64,000 nucleotides of DNA from Epiperipatus broadwayi (taxonomy: Eukaryota; Onychophora; Udeonychophora; Euonychophora; Peripatidae): assembly GCA_028023455.1 (NCBI GenBank), contig JAQFVV010013315.1:1-64000 (forward strand), given 5' to 3'. Below are positions 11,583-23,575 of the stretch, piece by piece (positions within the stretch are counted from its first letter, which is position 1; the number at the start of each line of letters is the position of its first letter). A program made the position numbers and the translations under genes. The notes under the pieces were generated by a model. The model was not told where the DNA came from. It did not search any database and was given only the letters and a program-made list of their open reading frames with translations.

Positions 11583-12780
11583 CTGAGACTAGTTTCTAGT
11601 TTGCAGCTTTCATCAGTAAGAGATTTGGATCTGAGAGCACTGCACCTAGATCTAAGAATCAAACACAATCATCCATCAGCCATCTTTTACTTACTTATTA
11701 ACTATAAATCTAGGAGCTCAAGATGAAAACACCTTAACATTTTCAATCCAAGCTCATGCTCTTGTATAATCATATATATCTGAAGCCAGTTCAGCATCTA
11801 TACATTTTGGTGTACTTGGTTCATCAAAAACCAAAGTCACTATCATCCCATAGGCAAGAATAGTATAAAACCAACAAAACATCACATGATCATCATTTCT
11901 TATGCTTACACAAGCTGCTATTAATAGTAGCAAACTCTCCATACAATAATGTCACTGAGTTTAAGCCTTAGTAATCAATGGATGCAGAAGGGTTTGTGTC
12001 TATGGAATGATAGTAACTATGGTTTTTGATAAATCAAGAACACTATCATGTATAGATGCTAAACTGGGTTCTGATTCTATATAACTATACAAGCAAAAAA
12101 CTTGGATTGAAAATATTAATGTGTTTTCATCTTGAGCTTCTAGCTTTATAGTTAACTAAATAGAAAAAATGTGGCTGATAAAGGGTTGTTTTGATCTTTA
12201 GATCTAGGTGCAGTACAATAGATCCAAAACTCCTCACTGATGAAAACCACCGGCTAGAAACTAGTCTGGGAATATTAGATGAATAGGCACTAAATTGGGA
12301 TTTTATGCACAAATCTTTATCCAGTGATTAAGACTTATGCTGGGTGGCACTACTGTATGGAGAATTTGCTACTATTACTAACAGCTTGTGTTAGCATAGA
12401 AGTGGTGATAATGTGATGTTTTGTTGGTTTTATACCATTCCTGCTTATGCAATTATGGTGACTGCAATTTTTGATAAACCAAGAACCCCAAAATTTGTAG
12501 ATGCTGTGGTCCAGATCTATAGGAAAAATGAGCTTGGATTAAAAATATTATGGTGATGCTGGATAATTGCATTATATTCTTAGATCTAGGTGCAGTGCTC
12601 TCAGATCCAAAGATTTTTACTGATGCACAACAAGCATGGGTTTTTATGCACAAACTTCTTGCATCCATTGATCACTAAGGCTTGTATTGGGTGGCACTAT
12701 ATGAAGAATTTGTTATTGTTAATAACAGCTTGTGTAAGCATAGGAAATAGTAATCATGTGTTGTTTTGTAAATTACTACT
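11583..12780. mobile_element. F2 cluster: one inverted and two direct units
   Basis: About 11583-11990 is an F2 unit in minus orientation. At 12000 the sequence turns to plus orientation and continues as a unit to about 12350 and another to about 12780. The repeated landmarks per unit, in order, are: 'tatggagaatttgctact', 'cacatgatg' or its complement, 'gatgaaccaagaacaccaaa', 'gagcttggattgaaaatatt', 'agatctaggtgcagtgctct', the hammerhead region, 'ggattttatgcacaa', 'catccattgat' and 'gggtggcactactgtatgga'. The direct units are tandem with a period near 350-440 bp, shortened by internal deletions. Tandem units each carrying one hammerhead are typical of retrozymes. Confidence 0.65.
12231..12272 (+). 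ncRNA. Hammerhead-like motif in F2 unit
   Basis: The parts in order are TCCTCA, CTGATGA, an AC-rich stem II region (CC ACC GG pairing only), GAAA, C-TA-G, TC and TGGGAA. Stem I has one mismatch against TCCTCA. Both core boxes and the GTC site are intact, but stem II is weak. Confidence 0.5.
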
Positions 12781-13375
12781 AATTACACTGCAAAAAATTA
12801 TATTATCAACTGATTGAGAAACTTTTCAAATGTTAGTTATATCAGTGTGTGTTTCCATCTATTGTTACATTTATTTTCAGAATGTGAATTTAAATTTTCA
12901 TTTACATTTGCAAAGCAAATGTGTCCATAGAAGACAACACATTTATATATGTAGTCATGAAAAGTACATTTGATCCATCAATGCCATGCTTATTTGGTTG
13001 AAAAAAGTGTGTTCACTTTGAATATATTTACTGTCAAGCACAACTCTTTTAAAATAAAGTTTAAAATAAAGTTATATCCATGTTATTCATTTAAAACAAC
13101 CAGAAGTACTCTATGATCTACAGGGTCTATACATTAATATTCATGGCAATAAAATTCAGAGTGCTTGCAAAGATTTTATTAGTCTAAACTATTGGTATTC
13201 TTATATTAACACCAAGTATATATAGGGTATGTGATGGATGAAATTTTATTTTAATATAAATGAATAAGTTAAGGCTAACAAATTAACACTCTCCTTCCCA
13301 GTTTACGTTTATCATATTACTTCAAATTGAAGACACACTTTTTTCCACATTTTGGATCTCTAAAAGAGGAGTGTT
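12781..13375. other. AT-rich non-coding stretch
   Basis: Nothing recognised. A duplicated 'aaaataaagttt' word occurs near 13049-13068. Confidence 0.5.
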
Positions 13376-14380
13376 AAATCGCTAAACATCACATGATCAC
13401 CATCTCTTATACCAGCACATAATTGTTATTAAACAAGGCAAAACTTTCCATACAGTAGTGCCACCCTGTGCCAACCAGATTAATCAATGGATGCCAGAAG
13501 ACTTGTGTATAAAACCCTATCTAGTGCCTACTCTATCAAATATCCCCAGACTAGTTTCTGGCTTGTAGCCTTCGTCAGCGAAGGGCCTTGGATCTAAGAG
13601 CACTGCATCTAGATCTTAGGATCTAATGCAACCCTCCAGCAGCCACCTTTTATCTCTACTTAATTACAAAACTATGAGAATGAAATTGAAAATAATATTT
13701 TCAATCTATGCTCAATAGCTTATATAGTCATATGGGTCTGAACTCAGTTCAGCATCCAAACATTTTGGTGTCTTTGGCTCTTTAACAACCACAGCCACCA
13801 CTATTTTATTAGGCAGGACTAATCTGGGGATATTGGATGAGTAGGCACTAGATAGGGATTTTATGCACAAACCTTCTGGAATGCATTGATTACTCTGGTT
13901 GGCACAGGGTGGCACTACAGTATGGAGTGTTTTGCCTTCTTTAATAACAATTATGTGCTGGTATACATGTGATATTTAGTAGTTTAACACCAATGCTGCC
14001 TAATAGAATAGTGGTGGCTATGGTGCCTAAAGAACCAAAGACACCAAAATGTATGGGTCCTGAACTGAGTTCAGACCCATATGATTATTTAAGCTATTGA
14101 GCTTAGATTGAAAATATTATTGTGTTTTTAATTTCATTCTCATAAATTTTGTAGTTAAGTAGAGATAAAAAGTGGCTGCTGGAGGGTTACATTTGATCCT
14201 AAGATCTAGGTCCAGTGCTCTCAGATCCAAGACTCCTCACTGATGAATGACACAAGTCTGGGGATATTGGATGAGTAGGCACTAGTTAGGGATTTTATGC
14301 ACAAGCCCCTGGCATCCATTGATTACTCTGGTTGGCACAGGGTGGCACTACTATATGGAGAGTTTTGCCTTGTTTAAAAG
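13376..14380. mobile_element. Compound foldback element, family F2
   Basis: Outer inverted ends are 'aacaaggcaaaact..ccata' near 13431 and 'tatggagagttttgccttgt' ending near 14379. Both are followed inward by the complementary block 'gtgccaccctgtgccaacca'. A second internal end lies at about 13920-13990 and pairs with 13376-13440. Together these give nested palindromes: a minus-orientation unit (13431 to about 13800), a plus fragment (13800-13925) and a further plus unit (13925-14380). The distance between equivalent points of the plus parts (about 13826 and 14262) is about 436 bp. A full hammerhead fold remains on the minus strand. In the last unit the ribozyme centre is deleted. Confidence 0.7.
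13543..13584 (-). ncRNA. Type I minimal hammerhead candidate (F2)
   Basis: On the minus strand the parts are: stem I CCTTCG, core CTGACGA, an unpaired A, stem II GGCT / AGCC with an ACA loop, an unpaired A, core GAAA, a one-pair stem III (C-G around TA), cleavage triplet GTC and stem I return TGGGGA. Five stem I positions pair if G-U is allowed. The A opposing A at the base of stem II departs from the usual G-C pair and could reduce activity. Confidence 0.5.
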
Positions 14381-17300
14381 AGGACTGCATGTTAAATTTG
14401 AAGAAAAAAATTTCAATATCTTACTTCTGTGGATCTTTATTTTATCTATATATGCACATAGTATTATGATCATTTGCTATGTGGAATAGTGTATTAAATC
14501 TTGTTCAATCAATATTTTTTGGATTAATTTTGTAAATAGGTTTAACTCTTTCTCAAACCACTATTTTTAACATTATTTTGCTGATTTTACTGGTATTTTA
14601 TCAAGAAATATTTACCAAATGACATTTAGAATATTTTTACAAACAAATTAATAGAACAATGAGATAATAGCATGCCTTCCAAGCATTGATTGGCTATTGT
14701 TCACAAGAGGGCGCCTGTCAAAATTTTTACAGTTCCAATGTCTTGATTTTGATTTTAAGTGAAAATGAATGTTTTAGAATCTTTTAACATTATTTTTCTG
14801 ATGTGATCCCAATGTTTTCATTTTGAATTTCAAAGTGAAAATGAATGTTTTAAAATCTTATTTTACATATTTCTATTTTTTTTTTCAGAAAATATTTGTA
14901 AAAATATAAATTATTTTAGAATGGTCAGATTTTAATAGAAAAATGTACTTTACATGAAAGCAAGTTGACAAAGAAATTATATTGTTAGATTGCAATTTAA
15001 ATGGCCTGGAGATGAAATAGTAAAGATCTTGAAGCAAAGATGTGAAATGTGAAACTATTGTATACCTGAAGAAGATTCACAATAAATTAGGTCAGCTTAT
15101 TGGATTTATATTAGTTTCTTATTTAAGTATATGTATCTGCATCTTAAATTTGAAAGTTAAGTTTTTCCCCAATTTTTTTGAGTTTAAAATTCTACCATGT
15201 TTTAAATTCAGGGCCATCTTAAATTATGGTAATTTAAATTAATTAATTATCTCAGGATGCTTATTAATTTATGGGTGATTATTTCTAAAAAAGAATGAGG
15301 ACTCGTAAACCTTTAAAACATGCTGTCCTTGATATGATTAAGATATCAAAGATATTTTGTTGTATCTTATCATACCTCAATGAAGGATACTTTTCTTAAA
15401 ATGGAAGATGGAAAATAGGGATAGTGCAACTAAATTAAGAAAAAAAAAAAAATTTTTAACAAAGTCTAATATAATCAAATTGTATTAAAGTTATGTAGAT
15501 GTATTAAAGTTATGTAGATGATGATGGTGACTTTCATTAATGACAAACAATTGCATAATCAGTAGTAACAATTAATTTATTAAACATAAAACGGTTATAC
15601 GAAAAATATTCAATAAAAACATGATTATAACAATAGAAGTTATCCAAACATATCCAAATAGTATTGTGCTATTCTTGTACTTAATATTTTAATATTGGCT
15701 TATAACTACCTTTGTTACTAAGGAAAATGATTCAAACAAAACACTCTATTGGAGAAGGTTGTATAATATTCATCCAAAACCTGAACACCTATTACAGATT
15801 GGTTAAGGAATGTTTTATTGGATTCTTTAATTTCTTCATAATAATAATGATTAGAAAAGCATCAATCTCTATTCTAGGCATCAGTTGGATCACTTAACCC
15901 TTTTAGGAACAAGTAAACCATTTACTCAGATATAGTATGATTATTATAAGATACATCAATTAATAAATATGACAATTATTATTGAGTGGAATGACTTGTT
16001 ATGCTTTCTGTCTTACAACACCTAAACATCAAATATTTGTTAGGAGTCCATTCACTAATTAATAATGTTTACGAGTATTGCCACCACAAGAGTATTTTAC
16101 TATACTATATATGATCTTCTAGATCACATTAACACTTTCTGGGTAAATGGAAAGGCAACCCTTCATTGATTAAAGATGCCGAGCTGCAGAAGATAAGAAG
16201 TTGCTTCTAACAAATCAATAAATAAATAAGTTAATATTATCAGGGTTATGGCAGCTTGTATGTTAACTTAGAACTCAATACAACATATCTCTAATACCAG
16301 TTATGTAATAAATACACATTTAACCTAATTGTACTAATCATCTAAAACATTTACCTGTATCTTTATTATACCAATATTTTCATGAGAACTTTATTTAAAT
16401 TGTAATAAAGAGCTTAGGTGCATTTTAAAATTTCAGTGACATCTGAATATCACAAGAGTTGTACTAACAATAAATTTACAAATAAATAAGTAATAGTCCA
16501 GATGGTATAGTGAATTCCTTCAAAGACTGTGATTTATTACCAACATTCAATAATGCAGTTTCCTGAAACTTTAAACAAATTACAATTATTATTTGTATTG
16601 TAACTGATATAGTGATAACAATTTATCCATTTATAAATATTGATTCACGTAATTTGTAACATCTTAATCATTTTACAAAATATGAAAAGCTGGTCAATTT
16701 ATATCCATAACCCTTTGGCTGAGACTGTACTCATGGTACTATTCAGCAAGAAAGATTTTAATGCACCATATAATATATCCAAAAGTGTAAGGAAAAGTTT
16801 GCACATTTGACAAGGAAATTTCAAGAATCTATAGTTTCAAGAAATTTAATGATTATAGTTATCGTTCAGGCTGCTTAAGAGATTATGAGACCAAATAAAA
16901 TAATAATTAATTCACCAACTTGAATTTGAATTAACCAGACTTCTTTGTAGTTTTAAGCAGTTCTCATAAGTGCATTTTACACAATATGATAATCTGTATT
17001 TTCTATGATGATAATAATATTCAAGGTAATTCTTACGAAGATAGTTAATATCATATTCAGCAAATTATTTTAATTTTCAAAGAAGAGATAAATTATCTAA
17101 GAAATGTTCTTACATAAAGTAGAATTCCATAAGTGATTTCAACATTTCAATTAATAATTCAAAATATTAAATTGTGTTTCATTTTAAAATAGTATTTGAT
17201 GATAGTAGCTGTTGGTGTTTTAATTTCTCTATTTGGGTTGATGAGAAGAAACATTCCATGTTGGAGAAAGTTAACAAAATGGCTAAATTTAGGTTAAAAT

Positions 17301-20086
17301 TTGGTAAGGTCTGTAGTACACTCAAATTTAGCAAAACTACTAAAATTTGATGGGTTGTTATATTTATAGTTTATTTTATCATGTGACCTATTACACCATC
17401 AAATATCAGCCACAATACCTTGGTTATCAGATTTGTATGGGAAAATCTGTTCCATGCTATTGTAATTATTGGAATCAGGCAAGTTTCAACGTTTGATAAG
17501 TTTAAATGTGTCAAATTTCGAAACAAAATAAATTTAAAATATTATATTTTTAATATTACATACCAAATTACATTAATTGATCACAAGTAAAATCCACATT
17601 TATTTATTTTGTAACAAAATGATTTATAATATTAGGATATTAAATAAAGTAATAATTCATTTTATTAAATTTTAATGTTCTCATATTTTTAAATTGATAA
17701 AGTTATTAAAATAAACCCATTAGTTAGACAGTAATAATAAATTTAATTCAAATATTTTGCTTTTAAATTGATTATAATTTGAAGATATAACTGCACACAA
17801 ATACCCATTCAAACACATTGTCAACATTTCCTATTCTGGCTAAATGTAGTAATGATTGTCTAGCTCTTATATTAAATTATTACTGTATTATTATTATTTT
17901 AAACTGTTGTCTTTCTTGCAGTTAAGCTAGTATATATTTTATCCTGTTTTTCTTCTAATATTAGTTTTGTGTGTGTTTTTATCCAGCCTAAAAAAAAAAT
18001 AGTTATATTTTTAAAAAGGGAAACTTGAAACAATTTTTTTTTTTTTGGTATGCTACAATTGATAAAATTTTATATGTGAAGATAACTTGGACAGTTTTAC
18101 CCAATCTATAATAATGTACTATTGGAAAACACATCTGCATTTTATCTCTGACTTTATTATTGATCACAAAGAGAATGATAACAGAGATTAATATAGTTCA
18201 TTTTATAATAAAAGAGTTACAATTATAGGTTATGACCTTTAATTCATATGCTAAAATATAAACAGAGTAAAGTGTGGAGCTATTTCATGGAAATAACTAG
18301 AGATATTTTAGTAGAGGTGTTGGTAGGAGAGTATCAATTACTATCAACAGTCCTAAAGTTAAACTACTTTTTTTAGCATCTGATTTTTTTTTTGTCCTGA
18401 ATTTCATTAGAAATAAAAAGTCATTTTTTCCTCTAACCAAAATTGTTGTACGAATTTAAATCCAGAGACTTATTTTTATAAGTATAAGGTGTTAGAAAAT
18501 TCTCATTTTCTTTTGACATTCTGTAATTAATAATTTATCTCTGCAAGACAGTTGCATATTTTAGAGGTAATATTTTTATGAATTTATTATGAAGTAAACA
18601 GTGTGAAGAGCAGGTCTGTTGCCAATGTGAATAATTAGAGATATCTTTGGCCAAAGTATTGCCAGAAAACTATCAATCACTATCAACTGTCTTAAGATAA
18701 ATAAAGTGCGGGACTATTTCCACAGATATATTTAGCAGAGATATTAGGACTGTCAATAGAAATTGTTGGTTTCCTAGCAACACTTATGATAAATATATCT
18801 TTAGTTATTTACATGAAAATATATTACTACAATTTATTCTACAATAGTCCATTTGTTTGTACTTACACATTTAATATTCTCCTCATTAGTAGATAAATAT
18901 AATAATATTTATTACTGATCACTTAATTAAACTTGATATTGTATCATTTTAGCTATATATGTTGTTATTAAACTTGATATATGATAATATTAATCCAATT
19001 TCACCCACCCCCATCCCATCTCCTCTCATATGTAATATCTCAAATATATTTATAATTTCTTTTCTACCTCACTTGTTTGGAAACATTTGAATAGACATTT
19101 TAAAAGATAAATGGTCCTCAAGATGCATTTCTAAAAGAATCACAATACTTTTCGATTGGCTCAGATCACAACCTCTCACTTGGTTTCATGTTAAGTAGAA
19201 ATATTTGAGTGTTAGCATACAATATGTTCTCAAAGAAAATGTGATCAGGTCTATGAGATATGGTTTATAAGAGGTTGAAATTGAAAAAGGGTAATCAGGG
19301 ATTAACCAAAAGTAGTAATATTATTTACATTATGCCTAAATTAAATAAATTATTATCATTATTATTATTTTTAAAGCATTAGTATGTTTAATATTGTGTG
19401 TTTACAATCAAGTATTTATAGTCATTTATTCATTCTATTTTTTAACGTTTTTATTTTTTTTTTCTTTGGCTGAAATGAAGAAACGAACTTTTTCGATTGT
19501 TTCTTCTTGCGGCTTGTTTCTATTTTTTTCCGAGTTATGTATATATCCTATCTTCTAAAAATGCAATAATCCCATTATATCAAGAATGCCTTTATAATAT
19601 ATTAAGTGAAAACTTAGATTCATCATAATAAGAACGTAAACACTTTACTACATCATTATGCGTATTAAATTAGATATGCAGAAATTATTTTTTCTCTCAT
19701 TTTTTTTTTTAAAAAAAGGAGAGAGACAAATTACTAAAAAAATATAGATTCAATTTTTTTTTCCTGTTTGATGTTGTTATTTGATTACAAAAATAGTGAA
19801 GAAAATTTTAATTTTAAAAATTATGAAATCCCAAATCTCAAAGTGAAACTGGTTATAAAAATGTCATCATGTGAATGATTTGAATAAACCCCAGAGTTAT
19901 AGACAACAACTGGGTAATAAGATTTGGCATAGAAACTGCGTGTAGATCAGTTGAGATTTTAAAAGATGTCAACAGTTTTGGAATTTTTTTTAAAAATATA
20001 TTTTAATATGAATGAAATTATAATAATAATAAACAACCATTCATAAAACAAATCTAGCCATTCTAACTTCACAAAAAAAAAAAGAA
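14381..20086. other. 5.7-kb AT-rich stretch, mostly unrecognised
   Basis: No gene was identified. A 19-bp perfect tandem pair lies at 15482-15500 and 15501-15519. Three loosely similar segments at about 18260-18360, 18600-18700 and 18700-18790 share 'tagagatat', 'atcaa(t/c)tactatcaac' and 'gtcctaa'-type blocks. They may be an old dispersed repeat. Open frames near 15042 and 15712 have no recognisable content. Confidence 0.5.
15482..15519. repeat. 19-bp perfect tandem duplication
   Basis: The unit 'tattaaagttatgtagatg' occurs twice without spacer, followed by 'atgatgg'. Confidence 0.9.
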
Positions 20087-20101
20087 AGAAACATATTCTA
20101 G

Positions 20102-20198
20102 TTAGCCGAGAGGTCATCGCAGCCGCCTTGCAAGCACGTAGTTGGTTGCAGACGGTTGTGGGTTCGCTTCCCGGCCGATGCTATGACATATGAAAAAA
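20102..20198 (+). mobile_element. tRNA-derived SINE copy 1
   Basis: This insertion is flanked by a perfect 15-bp target duplication (agaaacatattctag at 20087-20101 and 20199-20213). It carries an A-box-like 'tagccgagagg', the anticodon-arm region 'gccgccttgcaagca', a B-box-like 'ggttcgcttcc', 'ccggccgatgct' and a short tail ending in an A-run. The 5' end is shorter than in the copies at 32573 and 47333. There is a divergent 'gttggttgcagac' segment before the B box. Confidence 0.8.
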
Positions 20199-20213
20199 AG
20201 AAACATATTCTAG

Positions 20214-21660
20214 AAATAAGTTTGCGATGACTATACAAATCCATCTGCGAACCACAAGTACCTCCAAATATAAAACATGCTGGGCCAATGTTTTATTTAC
20301 TTGATATATTATCCTGTATAGTGAAAAATAATAATAATACATAATCTAATGGTTTATAGCTTGATAATCCGTAAGTCTGAGCTCTGAAAGCGATAAATTT
20401 GTGCAGGGATTCGTTGATCTTGAGCTCCAGAGACGACTAAATCATGCAGAGCACGGAAAAATAACGTTAAAGCTAGAGCAGTATTTTGTAATGATTATAT
20501 TTGTATTTTCTTTTCAATAATTGTCAAAAAGTTGTTAAGGTATTTTTTTTTTTATAAGTTAATTACTTCATTCTCCAGCAAAAGTTCCCTTGATAAATAA
20601 ATGTGCTTCTGGTTCTAAGATTTTAATATATACTCATTATACTATATACTACAAAATAAATTTTAATATCTTCAATCAAGACCAAAATAAATATTTAAAA
20701 AAAAATCGTTATTACAATATTTATCTACTTAAATATAACTAATTAAAAAATTAGGTGTATGAGCACCCAAAAAACGATTCATAATATATATATATATAAT
20801 AAAATTATTTGGAAAAAAAAGGATTGGTCTTCTATTGAGATTGAGCTGTAATATTTCATGTGTATACATATATAAGAGGCCAATAGATGATGATACTCAG
20901 TATATCCAACTACTCTCATTATGGATGGGGATCTGACTACAAATAAGCAGCCCATTGGGAGGTAAAACAGACAACAGCAAATTACTGACAGAGCTGGACA
21001 GCGGTACAAATGTCCACTATATAGTTTTAAATTTTATAGCACTGGTTTATTTTTACCCGAAGGTGTTAAAAAAAACTAGAATAAATTAAAAGTGAAAATT
21101 TTTAAAAAAAATGAGTTGTAAACATTAGGAATTTTTGATGAGGGATGTCTCTGGCCAATTGGTTGCATTATTAAGAAACTTATTACAGATGATTTTTGTT
21201 TTCTATGGAGGATTTTGTTAAAAAATTAAACTTACTTTTTAGGATTTGCTGCAGAGGTACTTGAAACTAAAGTAAATCTTAAAAAATGGAAATTTTCAAT
21301 TTTTAAAAAAATCTATTTTATCTTAGTTTTGTACAACTTAAAGAAGTAATAAATATAATAAACCATGTGGTATCAACTGCCTCCTCTTAAGTTAAACATG
21401 TTTTTTTTTAAATATATATAAAATAGAGGTCAGACTACATTCAGGCATTGAGAAAAATAAAATAGCTATTCGTGGAATTTATAGCTCTTGAGTTTATTAC
21501 TCTTACACTGAGCTAAACTGCTCAAGGCTGGATAATGAATTGTAAATATAAATTAATCTTTTAATATTTGTAATAAAGTCTCTGATTTAATGAAAAACAA
21601 TAAAAAAATCAATCAATCAGTCAATAATTTTCTGTCTCATGGAAATGCCCAGAGAGTAAT
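20214..21660. other. AT-rich stretch with a short GC-richer patch
   Basis: About 20365-20465 is visibly richer in G and C than its surroundings ('gagctccagagacgactaaa' region), but matches no RNA or coding family I recognise. The rest holds homopolymers and chance frames only. Confidence 0.45.
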
Positions 21661-21664
21661 TATA

Positions 21665-21973
21665 TTATTTATTCATCCATTTCTTCATTCTGTTCTCTTC
21701 ATTGCTCAGTTCTTCAATTGCACATAATTCTTTATACCTTTTATTGTTTCCACTCACCATTTCTTCCAAAACATTTTTCATTAAACTGTACTGTCTTCTT
21801 AATATATGTACAATCCATTTTTTCTTTCTATATCTAAATTTCTCAATCAATCTTTTTTCATTTACTCTTTCCAAAACTTTTTCATTTGTTATTTTATTCA
21901 TCCTTGTGATTTTGTCCATTTTTCTCCATGACCACAACTCAAAGCCTTCCAATCTGCTCCTAATTTTATTTTA
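21665..21973 (-). pseudogene. LINE reverse transcriptase C-terminal remnant
   Basis: The minus-strand frame follows a stop and reads NKIRSRLEGFELWSWRKMDK, then a region with NEKVLERVNEKR and KKKWIVHILRRQYSLMKNVL, then a K/E-rich end. The order 'FE-W-W-R-M', 'T-N-E-VL-RV-E-R', 'R-KW-HILR' is the well-known region downstream of the RT palm in many animal LINE ORFs. About 100 codons stay open. No RT palm was found upstream on the minus strand, so this is a fragment. It lies head-to-head with the plus-strand LINE remnant that begins at about 22700. Confidence 0.7.
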
Positions 21974-22690
21974 TTAGAACAGCATTTAAAGAAATTTAAA
22001 TAATAAAAACTAATACTATCAGTAAATTATGGGAGTAGATTTTGAAATAAAAGACTCAAGAATTACTTATCAATGATAAGTTATTCTCAGCTTTCTGAAA
22101 CAGATTATGTAAGAAAAAATAATAGCTAAATTTCTCCCTTTGTCCAAAAATTATTGGAAATAATAATATTGGTGTTATGAACTCAGATGATTTGCTATTA
22201 TTGAATATTTGCATAATACATGGATGGGAACACTTTATTTAGGCAGAAAAATCTTTACTAAAGACCATGTATGCATCCATCACAGCACCATGGTAGTTAA
22301 TTATATTACAATTATGGATCAGAATATCAAGGAAAGTCCGCATTATATAAGCTGATGGATCATATATTAGTACATTGTTATAGTTAAAATGATAGGTCCA
22401 TTAAAAGTAGGTCTTATTCAAATCTTGTTTGAACACGTTTTTACTATACTTGCTAAATTTCAACCGCTATTAAACGCTAAAGGATTGTCACATTATTAGA
22501 TCATGGCATTCTCCTAAGGAAGTGTATTGTGGATACAAGTAAATTTATATTTGGATTCACTAAAACAAAAAAAATCATGATTGGTTTTGGAATGATTTTG
22601 TTATTAATATATGTATTTAAAGAAAATGTAATACTTTCTACTTGAAAATAATAAATTAAATATGGAATTTCCTAATAAATAAAGAGATCT
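21974..22690. other. AT-rich stretch between two LINE remnants
   Basis: It may contain further decayed LINE sequence, but no residue pattern could be followed. Confidence 0.4.
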
Positions 22691-22699
22691 GAAGAAGAA

Positions 22700-23239
22700 A
22701 TATTTTAAATGATTACTTCATTCCAACTACAAAGACATACAGATATCTGCTGATCATAATCACATTAAATCTTTTTTATATACACTGAATGCAGCTATTA
22801 ATGTGAAAAATGAAAATGTAATTCTATTAAATCCAATAATGGCACTCTCTTATATGATGAGAATGATTATGAAAACAGGTGGAAGAAATATTATGTAAGA
22901 ATTAAGATAATATCTTTAAATTATATATCCATTTTATCTATTCATTTCAATCTGAACAACAATATTCAGCTTTAGATAAGTTTAAAAAAGCTATTATGTA
23001 GATTCTGAAAAGATGTGTGGAGACGTTTCAAAATATTGAATTTGTTTTAGAATAAATAGACTCATGAAATTATGCTGCCTGATCTTAAGGATGTTTGTAT
23101 TATTCCAATTTTTAAAAATAAAGGAATAAACAAGATCACATTAATTATCAAAAAATATTTAGCTTACCCTGTCTAGTAAATGAGATTATAATATTTTTTT
23201 TTAATAAATTACTAGATGAAATACACAGGCTTATATATA
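22700..23239 (+). pseudogene. LINE reverse transcriptase remnant, 5' part
   Basis: Translation with frameshifts gives a recognisable entry into the RT domain. LPDLKDVCIIPIFKNKG (about 23075-23130) corresponds to the 'P-dfK-a-i-PifKnKG' block. It is followed in the next frame by NYQKIFSLPCLVNEIIIFFF and NKLLDEIHRL, matching the 'NYRgIsLl...gKi....NRL' block. Stops and at least one frameshift show that it is dead. An F3 element interrupts it just downstream, and the palm domain continues on the far side. Confidence 0.65.
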
Positions 23240-23575
23240 CCTGTGTCTATATATGTAATAGACAGGGTACGAGCACAGACTTTCACATGACCCACCACTC
23301 TCCACACTATCTCATAACACTGATACACCTGAACACACATATGTCGAAAAGATAAATAATCACCAATATATGTATTTCATGCTAAACCAGCAATCATCAG
23401 TTGGTCCAGATTACCATCTCTACATATATATGCTACAAGTGCTCAGATATATATTAAGATAGCAAATCCTCCTACTTTAATGGACAGGCTTCAATGTACT
23501 CCATACTCCAACTCTTCAACTGTCCATCCAATTGAAAATCTGATGATGGAGCGCTCAAAGGCCACCCTTACTCTT
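23240..23575. mobile_element. F3 family copy inside a LINE
   Basis: A single long arm in the same orientation as the left arm at 1198: 'gagcacagactttca', 'ccacactatctcata.cactg', 'gataaataatcaccaatata', the hammerhead region, 'attaagatagcaaatcctcc', 'tttaatggacaggctt' and 'aaaatctgatgatgga'. It splits the LINE RT, so it inserted after that LINE. No second arm is present. Confidence 0.7.
23362..23405 (-). ncRNA. Type I minimal hammerhead candidate (F3)
   Basis: On the minus strand the order is ACCAA (stem I), CTGATGA, stem II TGC / GCA with a TGGTTTA loop and a T-T mismatch at its base, GAAA, stem III TA / TA with a CA loop, cleavage dinucleotide TA and stem I return TTGGT. The five stem I pairs are perfect. 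Both core boxes are intact. The stem II base is the only visible defect. Confidence 0.55.

Noticed and set aside
14236-14265. F2 'tcctcactgatga' followed shortly by 'tctggggatatt'
   Set aside because: Stem II, GAAA and stem III are deleted, so no ribozyme feature is listed although the flanks confirm family membership.
20102-20198. Possible genuine tRNA gene
   Set aside because: The sequence has a poly(A) tail and target duplication, and its sister copies do too; it is a SINE, not a functional tRNA gene.
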